The position numbers and the translations under genes were made by a program. Positions 7,759 through 16,734 of a stretch of 64,000 nt of DNA are shown in pieces (position 1 is the first letter of the stretch; every line of letters begins with the position of its first letter). The DNA comes from Ignavibacteria bacterium (GTDB lineage: Bacteria; Bacteroidota; Ignavibacteria; OLB7), in the NCBI GenBank assembly GCA_020635205.1, contig JACKAE010000004.1, forward strand, positions 496,001 to 560,000, given 5' to 3'. The notes under the pieces were generated by a model. That model was not told the DNA's origin, ran no database searches, and saw nothing but the letters and a program-made list of their open reading frames with translations.

Positions 7759-8631
7759 ATGAACAGAATAAAATTTTCAGCACTTTCGCTTACAACAGGA
7801 ATCCTTCTTTCACTTAGTCTCTTCGCCTGCGGAGGATCGAAAGACTCGACTGCGGGAAACTCGTACTTGAAACGGATAGGCTTAACTCCTTACGACCTCG
7901 ACACGAATATCGCAGCTCTCAATCCTGAAATAGCTGTGCAGCCGAACGACGATGGAAGCATCTATCTCGGTGTCCTAATTGGTGTTGGAGAACGTGAGCG
8001 ATCCTCCCGTTTGGGAACAATCTCTGAACTCAAATCCTTCACCTTCATCACCTTTAATCTCGATGGTGAAATGATGGACTCACTTTACACAGATGACATC
8101 ACAAGAAGTGGCCTTGGGGGGAGAGCCACATCATTGATGGCCTCTGCTGGAACTACTTGGAATCCCTCCGATTTCTCTTCGAAGAAATTCCGTCTCGTTA
8201 CCTTAATACGAACCGAATCTGGCCTCTGGCTAAAGGAGGTTGCCGCAACCTTGCCTGAAATGGCCGAGGTTGATCCTATTGTTCTCAACTTGACCTCCGA
8301 AAAGAAAAGTGAAGGAGTAGAGTTTACTCTCACAGCTAAACGTGTGAGCGAGCCGTTAGTAACTGAGCAACTCTCAACCAGCGAAACGCACAGAATAGAT
8401 ATTTACGACGGCCCCATCTTAGTCTGGTCTTCCTCCGACGGACAGATGTTTGCACAAGTTATCAGTACCGTTGAGCCAAGCAAAGTTGGTGAGACAACCA
8501 CCTACAAAGTATTGTGGAATGGGAAAACCAGAACGGGCAACGCAAAAAATGGTACGTACACAGTAGTGGCAACAATTCCTGCAAAACCGAATCCCTACAC
8601 TGTTCGGAAAGAATTTCTATGGAATCGATAG
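7759..8631 (+). CDS. Lipoprotein with a C-terminal FlgD-like Ig domain
   Basis: The ATG at 7759 (MNRIKFSALS) is chosen because it starts a typical lipoprotein signal ending in LSLFAC, with the lipidated Cys near residue 24. Twelve upstream in-frame codons do not fit. The mature protein is mostly predicted beta. The end, VLWNGKTRTGNAKNGTYTVV followed by PAKPNPYTV, resembles the FlgD Ig-like fold (WDGxxxxGxxVxxGxYxY), common in envelope proteins of this phylum. No enzymatic motif is seen. It lies 19 bp upstream of ribD, possibly in the same transcript. Confidence 0.65.
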   Translation: MNRIKFSALSLTTGILLSLSLFACGGSKDSTAGNSYLKRIGLTPYDLDTNIAALNPEIAVQPNDDGSIYLGVLIGVGERERSSRLGTISELKSFTFITFNLDGEMMDSLYTDDITRSGLGGRATSLMASAGTTWNPSDFSSKKFRLVTLIRTESGLWLKEVAATLPEMAEVDPIVLNLTSEKKSEGVEFTLTAKRVSEPLVTEQLSTSETHRIDIYDGPILVWSSSDGQMFAQVISTVEPSKVGETTTYKVLWNGKTRTGNAKNGTYTVVATIPAKPNPYTVRKEFLWNR

Positions 8632-8650
8632 TCGTTTAGAACAATAGGAT

Positions 8651-9775
8651 ATGAGCGAAGATATTAGTCAGCTTGAATACGATCGAGTAATGATGCGCCG
8701 TGCTCTTGAGCTTGCGTCGCGAGGTATCGGAAATGTTAGCCCAAACCCAATGGTTGGGGCTGTTGTAACCGATGAGAACGGAGCAATCATTGCAGAAGGA
8801 TATCATCGGAAGTTTGGGGAGCCACATGCCGAAGTAGAAGCTCTACGGCAAGTTGCCGGAGAGGATTTGAGTAAGGGAACACTCTACGTATCTCTTGAAC
8901 CCTGTAGCCATCAAGGGAAAACTCCACCTTGCGCCGACCTTATCGTAGAGTCAGGAATTGGAAGAGTGGTTACGGCAATGCGCGATCCGAACCCATTAGT
9001 CAATGGACGAGGTAATCGACGGCTGCGAGAGGGTGGGCTTGAAGTTGTTGTGGGTGTTCTCGAGAACGAATCACGCAAACTGAATGAAGCCTGGATTCAC
9101 TTCATCAAAACTGGGACGCCGTTTATCACGATTAAAGTTGCACAATCACTCGACGGATACATTGCCCTCCCAGATGGAGAATCGCAGTGGATAACAGGTG
9201 AGATGGCACGGCAATACGTCCACACCCTTCGGGGGGCTTCCGATGGCATTCTTGTTGGGACGAGAACAGCCTTGCAAGATGATCCCTCCCTCACTGTTCG
9301 CTACGGACTTGCTGGGCGGAACCCACGACGCATTGTGTTAGATAGATCGTTAGAGTTACCAAACAACCTGAAGCTCTTCACCGACGAACACAAGGAGAAC
9401 ACAACGGTCTTTATCGGTGAGGATATGAGTGAGGCTCCCCGAGCTTACGAGCTTCGCGATGCAGGTATCGGTGTAGAGGCAATTCCCGTTGAGGGAAACC
9501 CTGATAACCTCCGGCTCGACTTGGTGATAGAGCGACTTGGTAGTATGAACCTAACCTCAGTACTCGTTGAAGGGGGTGCGGCCGTAATTGATACGATGAT
9601 TGCAGAAAACTTAGCCGACAAATTGATCCTCTTCATCGCGCCAAAACTTCTTGGCCACGGCATTAAATCGTTTCAACGACTTGCCGTTGACCGACTTGAC
9701 CAAGCTACTGTTCTGAACATTCACAGCACCGAGCTTGTCGGTGAGGATATTAAGGTGGAAGGCTACTTGAAGTGA
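8651..9775 (+). CDS. ribD: Bifunctional riboflavin deaminase/reductase
   Basis: This 374-aa protein joins two riboflavin-synthesis steps. The N-terminal zinc deaminase domain has PNPMVGAVV, GEPHAEVEAL with the catalytic Glu, and EPCSHQGKTPPC with the zinc cysteines. The C-terminal NADPH reductase domain has TIKVAQSLDGYIAL, GILVGTRTALQDDPSLTVR and VEGGAAVIDTMI. Both domains look intact and the length is standard. There is no FMN riboswitch in the 19 bp upstream and no other rib genes nearby. Its stop overlaps the GTG start of the CHASE2 gene by 4 bp. Confidence 0.95.
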   Translation: MSEDISQLEYDRVMMRRALELASRGIGNVSPNPMVGAVVTDENGAIIAEGYHRKFGEPHAEVEALRQVAGEDLSKGTLYVSLEPCSHQGKTPPCADLIVESGIGRVVTAMRDPNPLVNGRGNRRLREGGLEVVVGVLENESRKLNEAWIHFIKTGTPFITIKVAQSLDGYIALPDGESQWITGEMARQYVHTLRGASDGILVGTRTALQDDPSLTVRYGLAGRNPRRIVLDRSLELPNNLKLFTDEHKENTTVFIGEDMSEAPRAYELRDAGIGVEAIPVEGNPDNLRLDLVIERLGSMNLTSVLVEGGAAVIDTMIAENLADKLILFIAPKLLGHGIKSFQRLAVDRLDQATVLNIHSTELVGEDIKVEGYLK

Positions 9776-11865
9776 AGCGTCTAACGATCACAGGGTTCCG
9801 CCGCAGACTTCCATCGGGACGAGTTGTAGAGCTTCTCTTCTCTGCTCTCGTAATGGCTCTGCTCACCCTCTTCATTGGTGATCTCCCTGAACTTGAAGTT
9901 GTTGAGTCAACCGTCAACGATGATTCATTCTCTGACTTCGTAGTGACAACGCGGGGCGAACTTCCCATCGACACAAACATTGTCGTTTTAACATACGGCC
10001 CTGAGATTCTCGACCAAGAGCAACGGGTAGATCGAAGTCTGTTAAGCCAATATCTGCTCGCTCTCTTTGAATGCTCTCCTCGGGTTGTCGCTGTCGATTT
10101 TCTGATTGAAGATGAACGACCTGATTACCCTGAAGGGGACGAAATGCTCTCCACGTTGATCGGCGACCACCCCGATGACCTGATCTTTGGAATTTTTCGG
10201 GAAGATTCTCTCAACCGCTTTCGACTCCCTCCCCCCTCCTTTCGCCTGAACCACAATCAACTCGGTTCTATCAACCTGAATCCTGAAGAAGACCGAGTAA
10301 TCAGGAACTTCCGTAAGGAATGGACAACCGACAGCGGCCAACGATACGAATCACTTGCACTTAAGGCTGCGCGCCGGATTGACGAGAGTGCTGTAGCATT
10401 TCTTGAAGAGTCAGGAGCCGAGCAGTTTGTTATTGACTATGCTGGAGGAATCGGTGAGCACAAGGAGGCTGCCGAAGATAATGCCGTCCAAATCTTCCCC
10501 ACATTTCCACTCGAAGCAATCTTTCAATCCCTCTTCAGTGAAGATGAATCAGCACGTGAGTTCTACCTTAGCACATTGCGTGGGAAAGGGGTGTTGGTTG
10601 GTTATGCTGACCTTCGAGCTGGGCAGGTGACATCGATTGTTGATCGTTTCTACACACCACTGAAGCCAGAAAAGAATAGCCTTCCTGACATGCACGGCGT
10701 GGCAATTCACGCCAACATCTTAAACACAATTCTACAACAGCGCATTGTCTACGAAGTTCCTTGGTGGATCAACGTGATCTGGGGAACCATCATTGTCTTC
10801 CTGATGTACTACGGCTTCGAAGCCTTCAGACGGATACGGCAAGTGCGAATGCGTGCAATTTTGATCTACGGAGGTTGGGCAATTCTCTTGGCGATTGCGC
10901 TCATGCTTCCCATTACTCTCTTTCGCTACACTTCGTGGAAACTTTCGATATACACACCCTTTGCTGGGTTGATTTTAGGTCGACTTGTTCTCGGAATCTT
11001 CGACAAGGTAAAACAGGTAGTGAAGGATACAATGCTCCGGCGACACCTGCGCCGACCACTCCCCGAAGGGTTGAGGAAAGAGCTGCAGAGCATTCTGGCT
11101 CACTCCGATCTCAAGGAAAGATATATTCAGAGTCTCCACCTGTTGCAACGAATCTTCCACACATCCTGCGACCGAATGTTTGCCGAGGCAATGCGCGAAG
11201 ATTTTGGCTTCTCCCGTGAGACCGTTGGGGCCCCCACACCGGGAAGGATCAAGAGTGACTTAAAGGAGATTGACCTCTCGACGGCGTCCCAAAATCTTCG
11301 AGATGCTGCGGCGACAATCGATCTATTGACGAGTGATCCAATTCTTAGGAAATCGCTCCGCGTTGCTCGCTCTCTCGTTATCGCTGTCAACGAAATCAAT
11401 CGACAGAACGCAGCACTCGACGATGAAGAGAAGAGTGAGTCGGAAACGCAAAGCCGTTTTGAAACCACTGATGACTATGCTGAAACTGTTATCTCGGCAA
11501 TGGGGGGTGATGCCTCTGAAGACAAGTATGAATCGTTCGAGGAATTATACATTCCGCTCGAACGATTTGCCTTCCAGATTGCCAAAGTAATAGTAGAACC
11601 TGATGGATCGTTCCGCCCTGTCACCTCTGGTGATATTGTAGGTGAGGAGACTGCTCCTTTCATTGTGCGTGAAAGGTGTCAAGTTCACAACAGGATGGAA
11701 ACGTTTGTCTATCTCAGTGAGCAGGAGGATGCAAACAACCAAGATGACTACTTCGATTTGATATACGCTGGCGACACTATTGGTTGCCGAACAGAAAAAC
11801 ATCCGGGACTTACCGAGTTCAGGGAGGATATTTTGCATTCATCGTTGACCAAACGTTCGTCATAA
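9772..11865 (+). CDS. CHASE2-domain membrane protein without a recognisable output domain
   Basis: This 697-aa protein starts at a GTG overlapping the ribD stop. After an N-terminal membrane helix (about residues 18-38) comes an extracytoplasmic CHASE2 sensor: NIVVLTYG, CSPRVVAVDFLIEDERP, a long central region, then MHGVAIHANILNTILQQRIVY. As is typical of CHASE2, three close transmembrane helices follow (about 335-415). The cytoplasmic remainder of about 270 residues shows no histidine-kinase H-box, GGDEF, cyclase or Ser/Thr-kinase motif. It has helical and acidic stretches such as LDDEEKSESETQ. It is therefore a sensor with an unknown or absent output. The ligand is unknown. Confidence 0.8.
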   Translation: MKRLTITGFRRRLPSGRVVELLFSALVMALLTLFIGDLPELEVVESTVNDDSFSDFVVTTRGELPIDTNIVVLTYGPEILDQEQRVDRSLLSQYLLALFECSPRVVAVDFLIEDERPDYPEGDEMLSTLIGDHPDDLIFGIFREDSLNRFRLPPPSFRLNHNQLGSINLNPEEDRVIRNFRKEWTTDSGQRYESLALKAARRIDESAVAFLEESGAEQFVIDYAGGIGEHKEAAEDNAVQIFPTFPLEAIFQSLFSEDESAREFYLSTLRGKGVLVGYADLRAGQVTSIVDRFYTPLKPEKNSLPDMHGVAIHANILNTILQQRIVYEVPWWINVIWGTIIVFLMYYGFEAFRRIRQVRMRAILIYGGWAILLAIALMLPITLFRYTSWKLSIYTPFAGLILGRLVLGIFDKVKQVVKDTMLRRHLRRPLPEGLRKELQSILAHSDLKERYIQSLHLLQRIFHTSCDRMFAEAMREDFGFSRETVGAPTPGRIKSDLKEIDLSTASQNLRDAAATIDLLTSDPILRKSLRVARSLVIAVNEINRQNAALDDEEKSESETQSRFETTDDYAETVISAMGGDASEDKYESFEELYIPLERFAFQIAKVIVEPDGSFRPVTSGDIVGEETAPFIVRERCQVHNRMETFVYLSEQEDANNQDDYFDLIYAGDTIGCRTEKHPGLTEFREDILHSSLTKRSS

Positions 11866-11891
11866 CTCCCCTCTCCACAGACCACGCCTTC

Positions 11892-11941
11892 AAAAAAAGA
11901 GCACATGTTTCGGGAAATTCATTCCCCATAACATGTGCTCT
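11892..11941 (-). terminator. Rho-independent terminator (minus strand)
   Basis: AGAGCACATGTT at 11898-11909 and AACATGTGCTCT at 11930-11941 form a perfect 12-bp stem. Read on the minus strand the stem is followed by a run of seven T (plus-strand A at 11892-11898). It ends the transcript of the small Cys-rich exported protein gene and may also stop the CHASE2 transcript. Confidence 0.8.
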
Positions 11942-12004
11942 CTCTGTACTAACGGCTGATAGTCAGCCGACGATAGAACAATATCAACTCTTGAGTTCTA
12001 AGTT

Positions 12005-12568
12005 CTATTGATACTGTATGATTTCCTTTGTCTTTGAGCATTGGCTGAATTTCATATCAATCACTTCTGGCGTCTCAGCATTGCAATCAAGATTAATTTC
12101 TTTGCAACAACGAAGGCGAAAACCTAACGGTTCATGGTAGTCATCAAATATCTTCACAACGATTTTTGAGCTGGTGTTGGGAGATGCAAGGCAGAAATCA
12201 TACTCAGTCGTGGTAAGGTAGACTGGATACATATACGATTGACTGGAGTTGTCGTAGGGACCTGTCCAAACGAGGTCACTACTTGTGCTGTTCCCGCTGT
12301 GAGGGAGATAAGGGGTAGAGCCTGGAATCCAAACAGGATTGGCACTTGTTGAACTCAGTGTTGCCGACGAATAAGCAGATATTTCTAATCTCCACGGGAG
12401 CACTGCTTGTGGTGTAGTTAATACGACCTTCCAACAGCAAGGATTACTCGCATCTCTAACGAGTTGAAAGCTCGTCGATTCGCAGGGCGTATCTTGGGCT
12501 GCAACTGAAGTAAACGTTAAGCACAACAAGAGTGCTACTACAATGGCATTTAATTTCGTGATAGTCAT
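12005..12568 (-). CDS. Exported Cys-rich protein of unknown function
   Basis: The start at 12568 (MTITKLNAIVVALLL) gives a classical signal peptide with predicted cleavage after SVAAQ; the longer upstream reading has no signal. The mature protein of about 160 residues contains paired cysteines (NPCCWKV and LRCCKEI) and is probably disulfide-bonded in the periplasm or outside the cell. The CCWK pattern also appears in the nearby large secreted protein as CC-containing segments, so the two may belong to one class of exported proteins. No domain is recognised. It lies downstream of the SdrD-repeat gene on the same strand. Confidence 0.6.
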   Translation of the reverse strand: MTITKLNAIVVALLLCLTFTSVAAQDTPCESTSFQLVRDASNPCCWKVVLTTPQAVLPWRLEISAYSSATLSSTSANPVWIPGSTPYLPHSGNSTSSDLVWTGPYDNSSQSYMYPVYLTTTEYDFCLASPNTSSKIVVKIFDDYHEPLGFRLRCCKEINLDCNAETPEVIDMKFSQCSKTKEIIQYQ

Positions 12569-12893
12569 TTTGCACCTTGTGAAATTGGTTAATGATAATG
12601 GCAAATCAGTTTTTTGTTTTTCTTGTACAAGCGATCGATACAAACAGAAGAAGTTGATCGAGACCACAAGTGTGAATGCTCCAACTCTTCAATGATAGAG
12701 CAGCTAAGGGATGGAGACGCCACCCCACTTCCGTTTGTCCCTCTCTCGTTTCGGGATGGCGTCTTCCAATTGCAATTGATGAGAGCTAAGAAAATCTTTG
12801 CATCTACCGTACCTGCTATCAGTTCTCGGCAAGGGGGGTGCTGGTAGAGTGACAGAGATCCCCCCCACCCCACCAGCATTCAACATGACAGAC
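12569..12893. other. 325-bp gap with two inverted repeats
   Basis: No convincing gene is present. AGACGCCA (12715-12722) pairs with TGGCGTCT (12757-12764), and TGCTGGT (12839-12845) pairs with ACCAGCA (12872-12878). Both lie downstream of the SdrD-repeat gene on the minus strand and probably serve as transcript-end structures. The part next to 12568 should contain a promoter for the small exported protein gene, but none was identified. Confidence 0.5.
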
Positions 12894-15800
12894 TTAGCGA
12901 ACTACCTGCATCGGTCTTGATGTCTCAACACCATCAACACGAAGCGTATAGAAATAGGCTCCAGCACTCATCCCATCAGTTGAAAACTTTACTTCGTGCG
13001 TTCCAGCATCGAAGCTCTGATTCTCGATCAGTCTTTTGAGAACTTGCCCTGAAGCATCGGTAAGAATTAAGCTCACTTCACTCGAAGATTTGCTTAGTTG
13101 GAATGGAATTGTCACACTCTTCCCGGCAGGGTTAGGGAAGCTTTGATAAAGCTCCACACGTGGTGTCTGCCCAGAAATCCAATTGGTAGACCTGCGGGAA
13201 GAGCGGATAAGGCGGAGAGGAATTTCTTCACTGAAGATGACTTCCGGGTGATTTGCGGGTGAGAAGTGAAGCGTAACGTAAAAGTCGAGAACGTCTCTTC
13301 CTTCTCCTCCACTATACTCAAGATCGATTCGCCTTGTAGTCATAGGTGACAGTAGTTGGCTCCCCGCATTGTCACTATTGTGACCTCCATTCATCTCTCC
13401 ATCAACAGTATGTCTTGAAACTTTGACTGAAGGGTCGGTTGGTACTATCTCAAAACTGGAGTAGAAGACATCCCCCTCCCACCCAGGAATTTCTGGCAAT
13501 GTAAGATCAAATTTCCCCTTTCCTTCTTCCTCCAACGTTCCACGATAGGATAAATCTGGATTGTCCTGTTGATCCATTCCTTGCAACTCGTCATCGCTCC
13601 TGAAGAAATCAAGGACTCTGCGATAGCGTCGTTGAGAAACACAAATCAACGTATCGCACGTAACGCAGTTTGAATCGGTAAAGCGATAGCGGATGCAGTA
13701 ACTAATCCGATCTGTGAAAGCATTGCCAGCAATCGGTGGAAAATGTAAGCTCAATGAGAAAGGTGTTGGAGCTGCATTAACGTCCACTCCAGTCCACACC
13801 ACTTCGTGCATGTTTGGAATAGTGCCGACAGTACCACCGAGTGTATTCGCGGGAACAAACTGACCAACAACTGGCTGTCCGTTAATTTGAACATCTACCA
13901 GAGTTGCAGAAACCGTACAAATCTTGGCACTGCCAGCCTGCATAATCCCCCCAACTGTTGTGTTGCCATTTCCTGACGACCACTGGAGCGAAAAAAGAGG
14001 TTTCGGAAAATCACGGCAGCAATTTTTGCACGGATCAATGCAGTTACCGAAGTCAATGTTTGCGTTTGTTTGCCCAGCTACCACGTTCACTGTATGTGTA
14101 CCTGGTGTGGCAGGGAATGTCTGCGTCCACCCAGACTGTTGTACTTCACCCACAACGTACGTTCCCGGTTCCAGATTTGGGAAGGTATAGATACCTGATG
14201 AGTTCGTAGTTGTAGTGCTACCATTACTGAGTGTGATCGTCCACCCCGGCAGCCCCGGTTCTCCGCTATCTTTTTGTCCGTTGCAATTGAGATCGTTGTA
14301 CTTCATTCCTGTAATCGTTCCAGTACAGCAATTCAATTGTTGTAGACCAGTACCACTAATCCATCCAGCAAGATCTAACCCCGAGGCATTCAGATTCGGA
14401 ACAAATGTGTTGGTAACTTCAACCCGCATGGTGTTGATGCCGGGAACAACAAGGCTCGTAATGTTCAGATTAGAAATTGTTGTCGGCACTAAATATCTGT
14501 TGGGTGGAGTAGCACCAATCTGTGTCCCATTAATAAAGATTCTCGACCAGTTATCAGTGTGAAGCGTGGCATTTAAAACCACATTGCGAGCAGCTTCACT
14601 TATGCAGAACGTTCGCTCGTATGCGTAAAGCCCAGTTGTCTGGTTGTTTGCGGTAGGGAGTGCATTAATCCACTGGCTACCGGGTAAGGTAAATGGCCAC
14701 CACGGTGAAAAGGGGGCGATGACGTTTGCTGGACGTGGTTCAGATGTTGTGGAAATAGGATCACTGACAACCTGCCACTGTGAGGTTGTAGCCCCTGGAG
14801 TGAGAAGCGTATTTGAGGATGGATCCCACCCAGTACTGATGTTCAGTGAATCAGCGTGGCAGGTGTCGCTCTCGCACTCGGGTAACCTCACCCATATCGT
14901 ATCAGAGCAACAATCGTTGATACCAGTAGCAGGATCAGTACAACAAAGTTCAAGTAGAAGTCCTACAACGGTTCCTGGTGTTGCCGCCGAGCCACTGATC
15001 GCGACGTTTTGTGTGCCAGAGCCAGAAATCAATACAACAGAAGGCACAACATTCAAACCTGATGCTGGGGAAATTACCGTAATACTCCCCTGCTGGGGAA
15101 CTTGGCAAGGCATTGTTGAAGCGAGTGAGAAGGCATAATTATAGTAGGTAACACCGGCTGAATCAGTTAAGCATTCAATACGGTTTCTTCCGAGGACAAA
15201 GCATGGTTCATCACCACCACAGTCGAGATGAATTGTCAGTGTATCGCTGCAACACTCTATCGTGTCATTTGGGGTATTCCACGGATTGGTACAGCAAAGG
15301 TTAATCACTACTTGAACTGTACTTCCGGGAAGTGCTCCAGGGCCAGAGATATACAAAGTCGTGGTAGTCCACATTGCAGAAACACTTTGCGAGGTCGGTG
15401 TAATCGAAACCCCTGGAGTAAGTGCTGTAAATGTAGCATTCTGCACAAAGGGACATGGAAGTAGGCTACGTATCTGGAATGTGTGGGCAAAGGTGGTTAC
15501 TCCATCGTTAAAACATATCGTGGTATCGTTGCGAGTCTCGATGCAATCGTCAGACGTGGTGTCGCAATTTCCAAAATCAAGGTTCCCTGTTACTTGCCCA
15601 TTCACAATCGAGACTGTGTGACTACCGGGGAAGGGTGGGAAACTTTGCGTCCAACCAGACTGCTGTATTTCATTTACTGTGTATGTCCCTGACGGAAGAT
15701 TATTGAAGTAGTAGTTTCCAAGCCCGTCAGTTGTAGTCACCATACCATTGCTGAGTGTGATCGTCCATCCTGCAAGCCCTACCTCTCCTGAGTCTCTCAC

Positions 15801-16508
15801 ACCATCGCAATCGAGATCGAAGAACTTTGTTCCAGTAATCATTGCTGTGGAGTCACTACAACAAGATAAGTTTTGAAGGGTGAGTCCATTAGCTTTGATA
15901 TATCCCCGAATGTCGAGACCCATTGCCACGTTGTTTGTATTCTGCACAACAACCCGCACACAGTTTACACCACTGTTTACCAGATTCGTAATATTAGTGT
16001 TCACTGAAGTCACAGAGTCCAACAGAAATGCGTACGACATTGTAGTTGTGGCAACCTGAGTACCATTCACGTAGACTGTAGCCCGGTCGTCAGCCAAAAT
16101 ATCGAAGATGAGTTTGACTCCATTTGGTCGCCCAGTAATACAAAAGCAGAATTCAAATTCATAGAATCCGTTTGTGTCGTTGTTGGCACTTGGGTAAGAG
16201 CTAATCCACTGACTCCCTGCAAGTGGTCCTCCCCAACCACCACCTTGATTAGAAAATGGAGCAATTACTGAAGCTGGGCGTGGCTCGGTTGTGCTTGGTG
16301 AAGGGTCACTAACTACTTGCCAGAACGTTGTGTAGCTTCCGACCCCGAAGAGTGAGTTTGTTGTGTGATTCCAGCCAGTACTTATCACGAGTGAATCAGT
16401 GAAGCAGCTATCGACTTGAGCACTACCCCGTTCGAAAAACATGAGACAGAGTAGGAACGTGAAGGGGATCAGCCAATGCGTTCGTTGTTTGCGTGAAGGA
16501 ATACTCAT
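12894..16508 (-). CDS. Secreted SdrD-B-like repeat protein with T9SS sorting domain
   Basis: This 1204-aa protein has a signal peptide (residues 1-31, ending ERGSAQ). The body is built from two copies of a composite module. The first part is a beta-sandwich-like unit starting DSLVISTGW (about 34-215) or DSLNISTGW (about 551-725). The second is an SdrD B-like/Cna-B fold beginning ITGTKFFDLDCDG (about 223-315) or ITGMKYNDLNCNG (about 730-822), including the Asp-rich calcium-type loop and the GWTITLSNG core. Cys-rich stretches lie between. The last 85 residues (VELYQSFPNPAGKSVTIPF onward) are a T9SS type-A sorting domain. It is probably a surface-attached or released adhesin-like protein. It is divergent from the TPR/LuxR-type regulator. 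Confidence 0.85.
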   Translation of the reverse strand: MSIPSRKQRTHWLIPFTFLLCLMFFERGSAQVDSCFTDSLVISTGWNHTTNSLFGVGSYTTFWQVVSDPSPSTTEPRPASVIAPFSNQGGGWGGPLAGSQWISSYPSANNDTNGFYEFEFCFCITGRPNGVKLIFDILADDRATVYVNGTQVATTTMSYAFLLDSVTSVNTNITNLVNSGVNCVRVVVQNTNNVAMGLDIRGYIKANGLTLQNLSCCSDSTAMITGTKFFDLDCDGVRDSGEVGLAGWTITLSNGMVTTTDGLGNYYFNNLPSGTYTVNEIQQSGWTQSFPPFPGSHTVSIVNGQVTGNLDFGNCDTTSDDCIETRNDTTICFNDGVTTFAHTFQIRSLLPCPFVQNATFTALTPGVSITPTSQSVSAMWTTTTLYISGPGALPGSTVQVVINLCCTNPWNTPNDTIECCSDTLTIHLDCGGDEPCFVLGRNRIECLTDSAGVTYYNYAFSLASTMPCQVPQQGSITVISPASGLNVVPSVVLISGSGTQNVAISGSAATPGTVVGLLLELCCTDPATGINDCCSDTIWVRLPECESDTCHADSLNISTGWDPSSNTLLTPGATTSQWQVVSDPISTTSEPRPANVIAPFSPWWPFTLPGSQWINALPTANNQTTGLYAYERTFCISEAARNVVLNATLHTDNWSRIFINGTQIGATPPNRYLVPTTISNLNITSLVVPGINTMRVEVTNTFVPNLNASGLDLAGWISGTGLQQLNCCTGTITGMKYNDLNCNGQKDSGEPGLPGWTITLSNGSTTTTNSSGIYTFPNLEPGTYVVGEVQQSGWTQTFPATPGTHTVNVVAGQTNANIDFGNCIDPCKNCCRDFPKPLFSLQWSSGNGNTTVGGIMQAGSAKICTVSATLVDVQINGQPVVGQFVPANTLGGTVGTIPNMHEVVWTGVDVNAAPTPFSLSLHFPPIAGNAFTDRISYCIRYRFTDSNCVTCDTLICVSQRRYRRVLDFFRSDDELQGMDQQDNPDLSYRGTLEEEGKGKFDLTLPEIPGWEGDVFYSSFEIVPTDPSVKVSRHTVDGEMNGGHNSDNAGSQLLSPMTTRRIDLEYSGGEGRDVLDFYVTLHFSPANHPEVIFSEEIPLRLIRSSRRSTNWISGQTPRVELYQSFPNPAGKSVTIPFQLSKSSSEVSLILTDASGQVLKRLIENQSFDAGTHEVKFSTDGMSAGAYFYTLRVDGVETSRPMQVVR

Positions 16509-16734
16509 TTACTCGACCTTGAATAATTATTGTGGTGTTGATTGACTATTGTTGCTGGTGAGTCTGTTTAGAACTCACTTGAATCTTTATAGTGAACCTT
16601 CACGAAACAGATTCGTTTCCCCACTTTCGAGCAAATCCGGTCTACAAAGAGTCTACACGAAAACGATCTGGTGTAGGAGTGGTGATAAGTCTGATTTGAG
16701 GTCGCTACTTTTGTCTGTCTTGATAGGAGGAACG

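Noticed and set aside
12614..12847. A 77-codon plus-strand frame in the gap after the SdrD-repeat gene.
   Set aside because: It has no ribosome site or domain and overlaps the inverted repeats that better explain the region.
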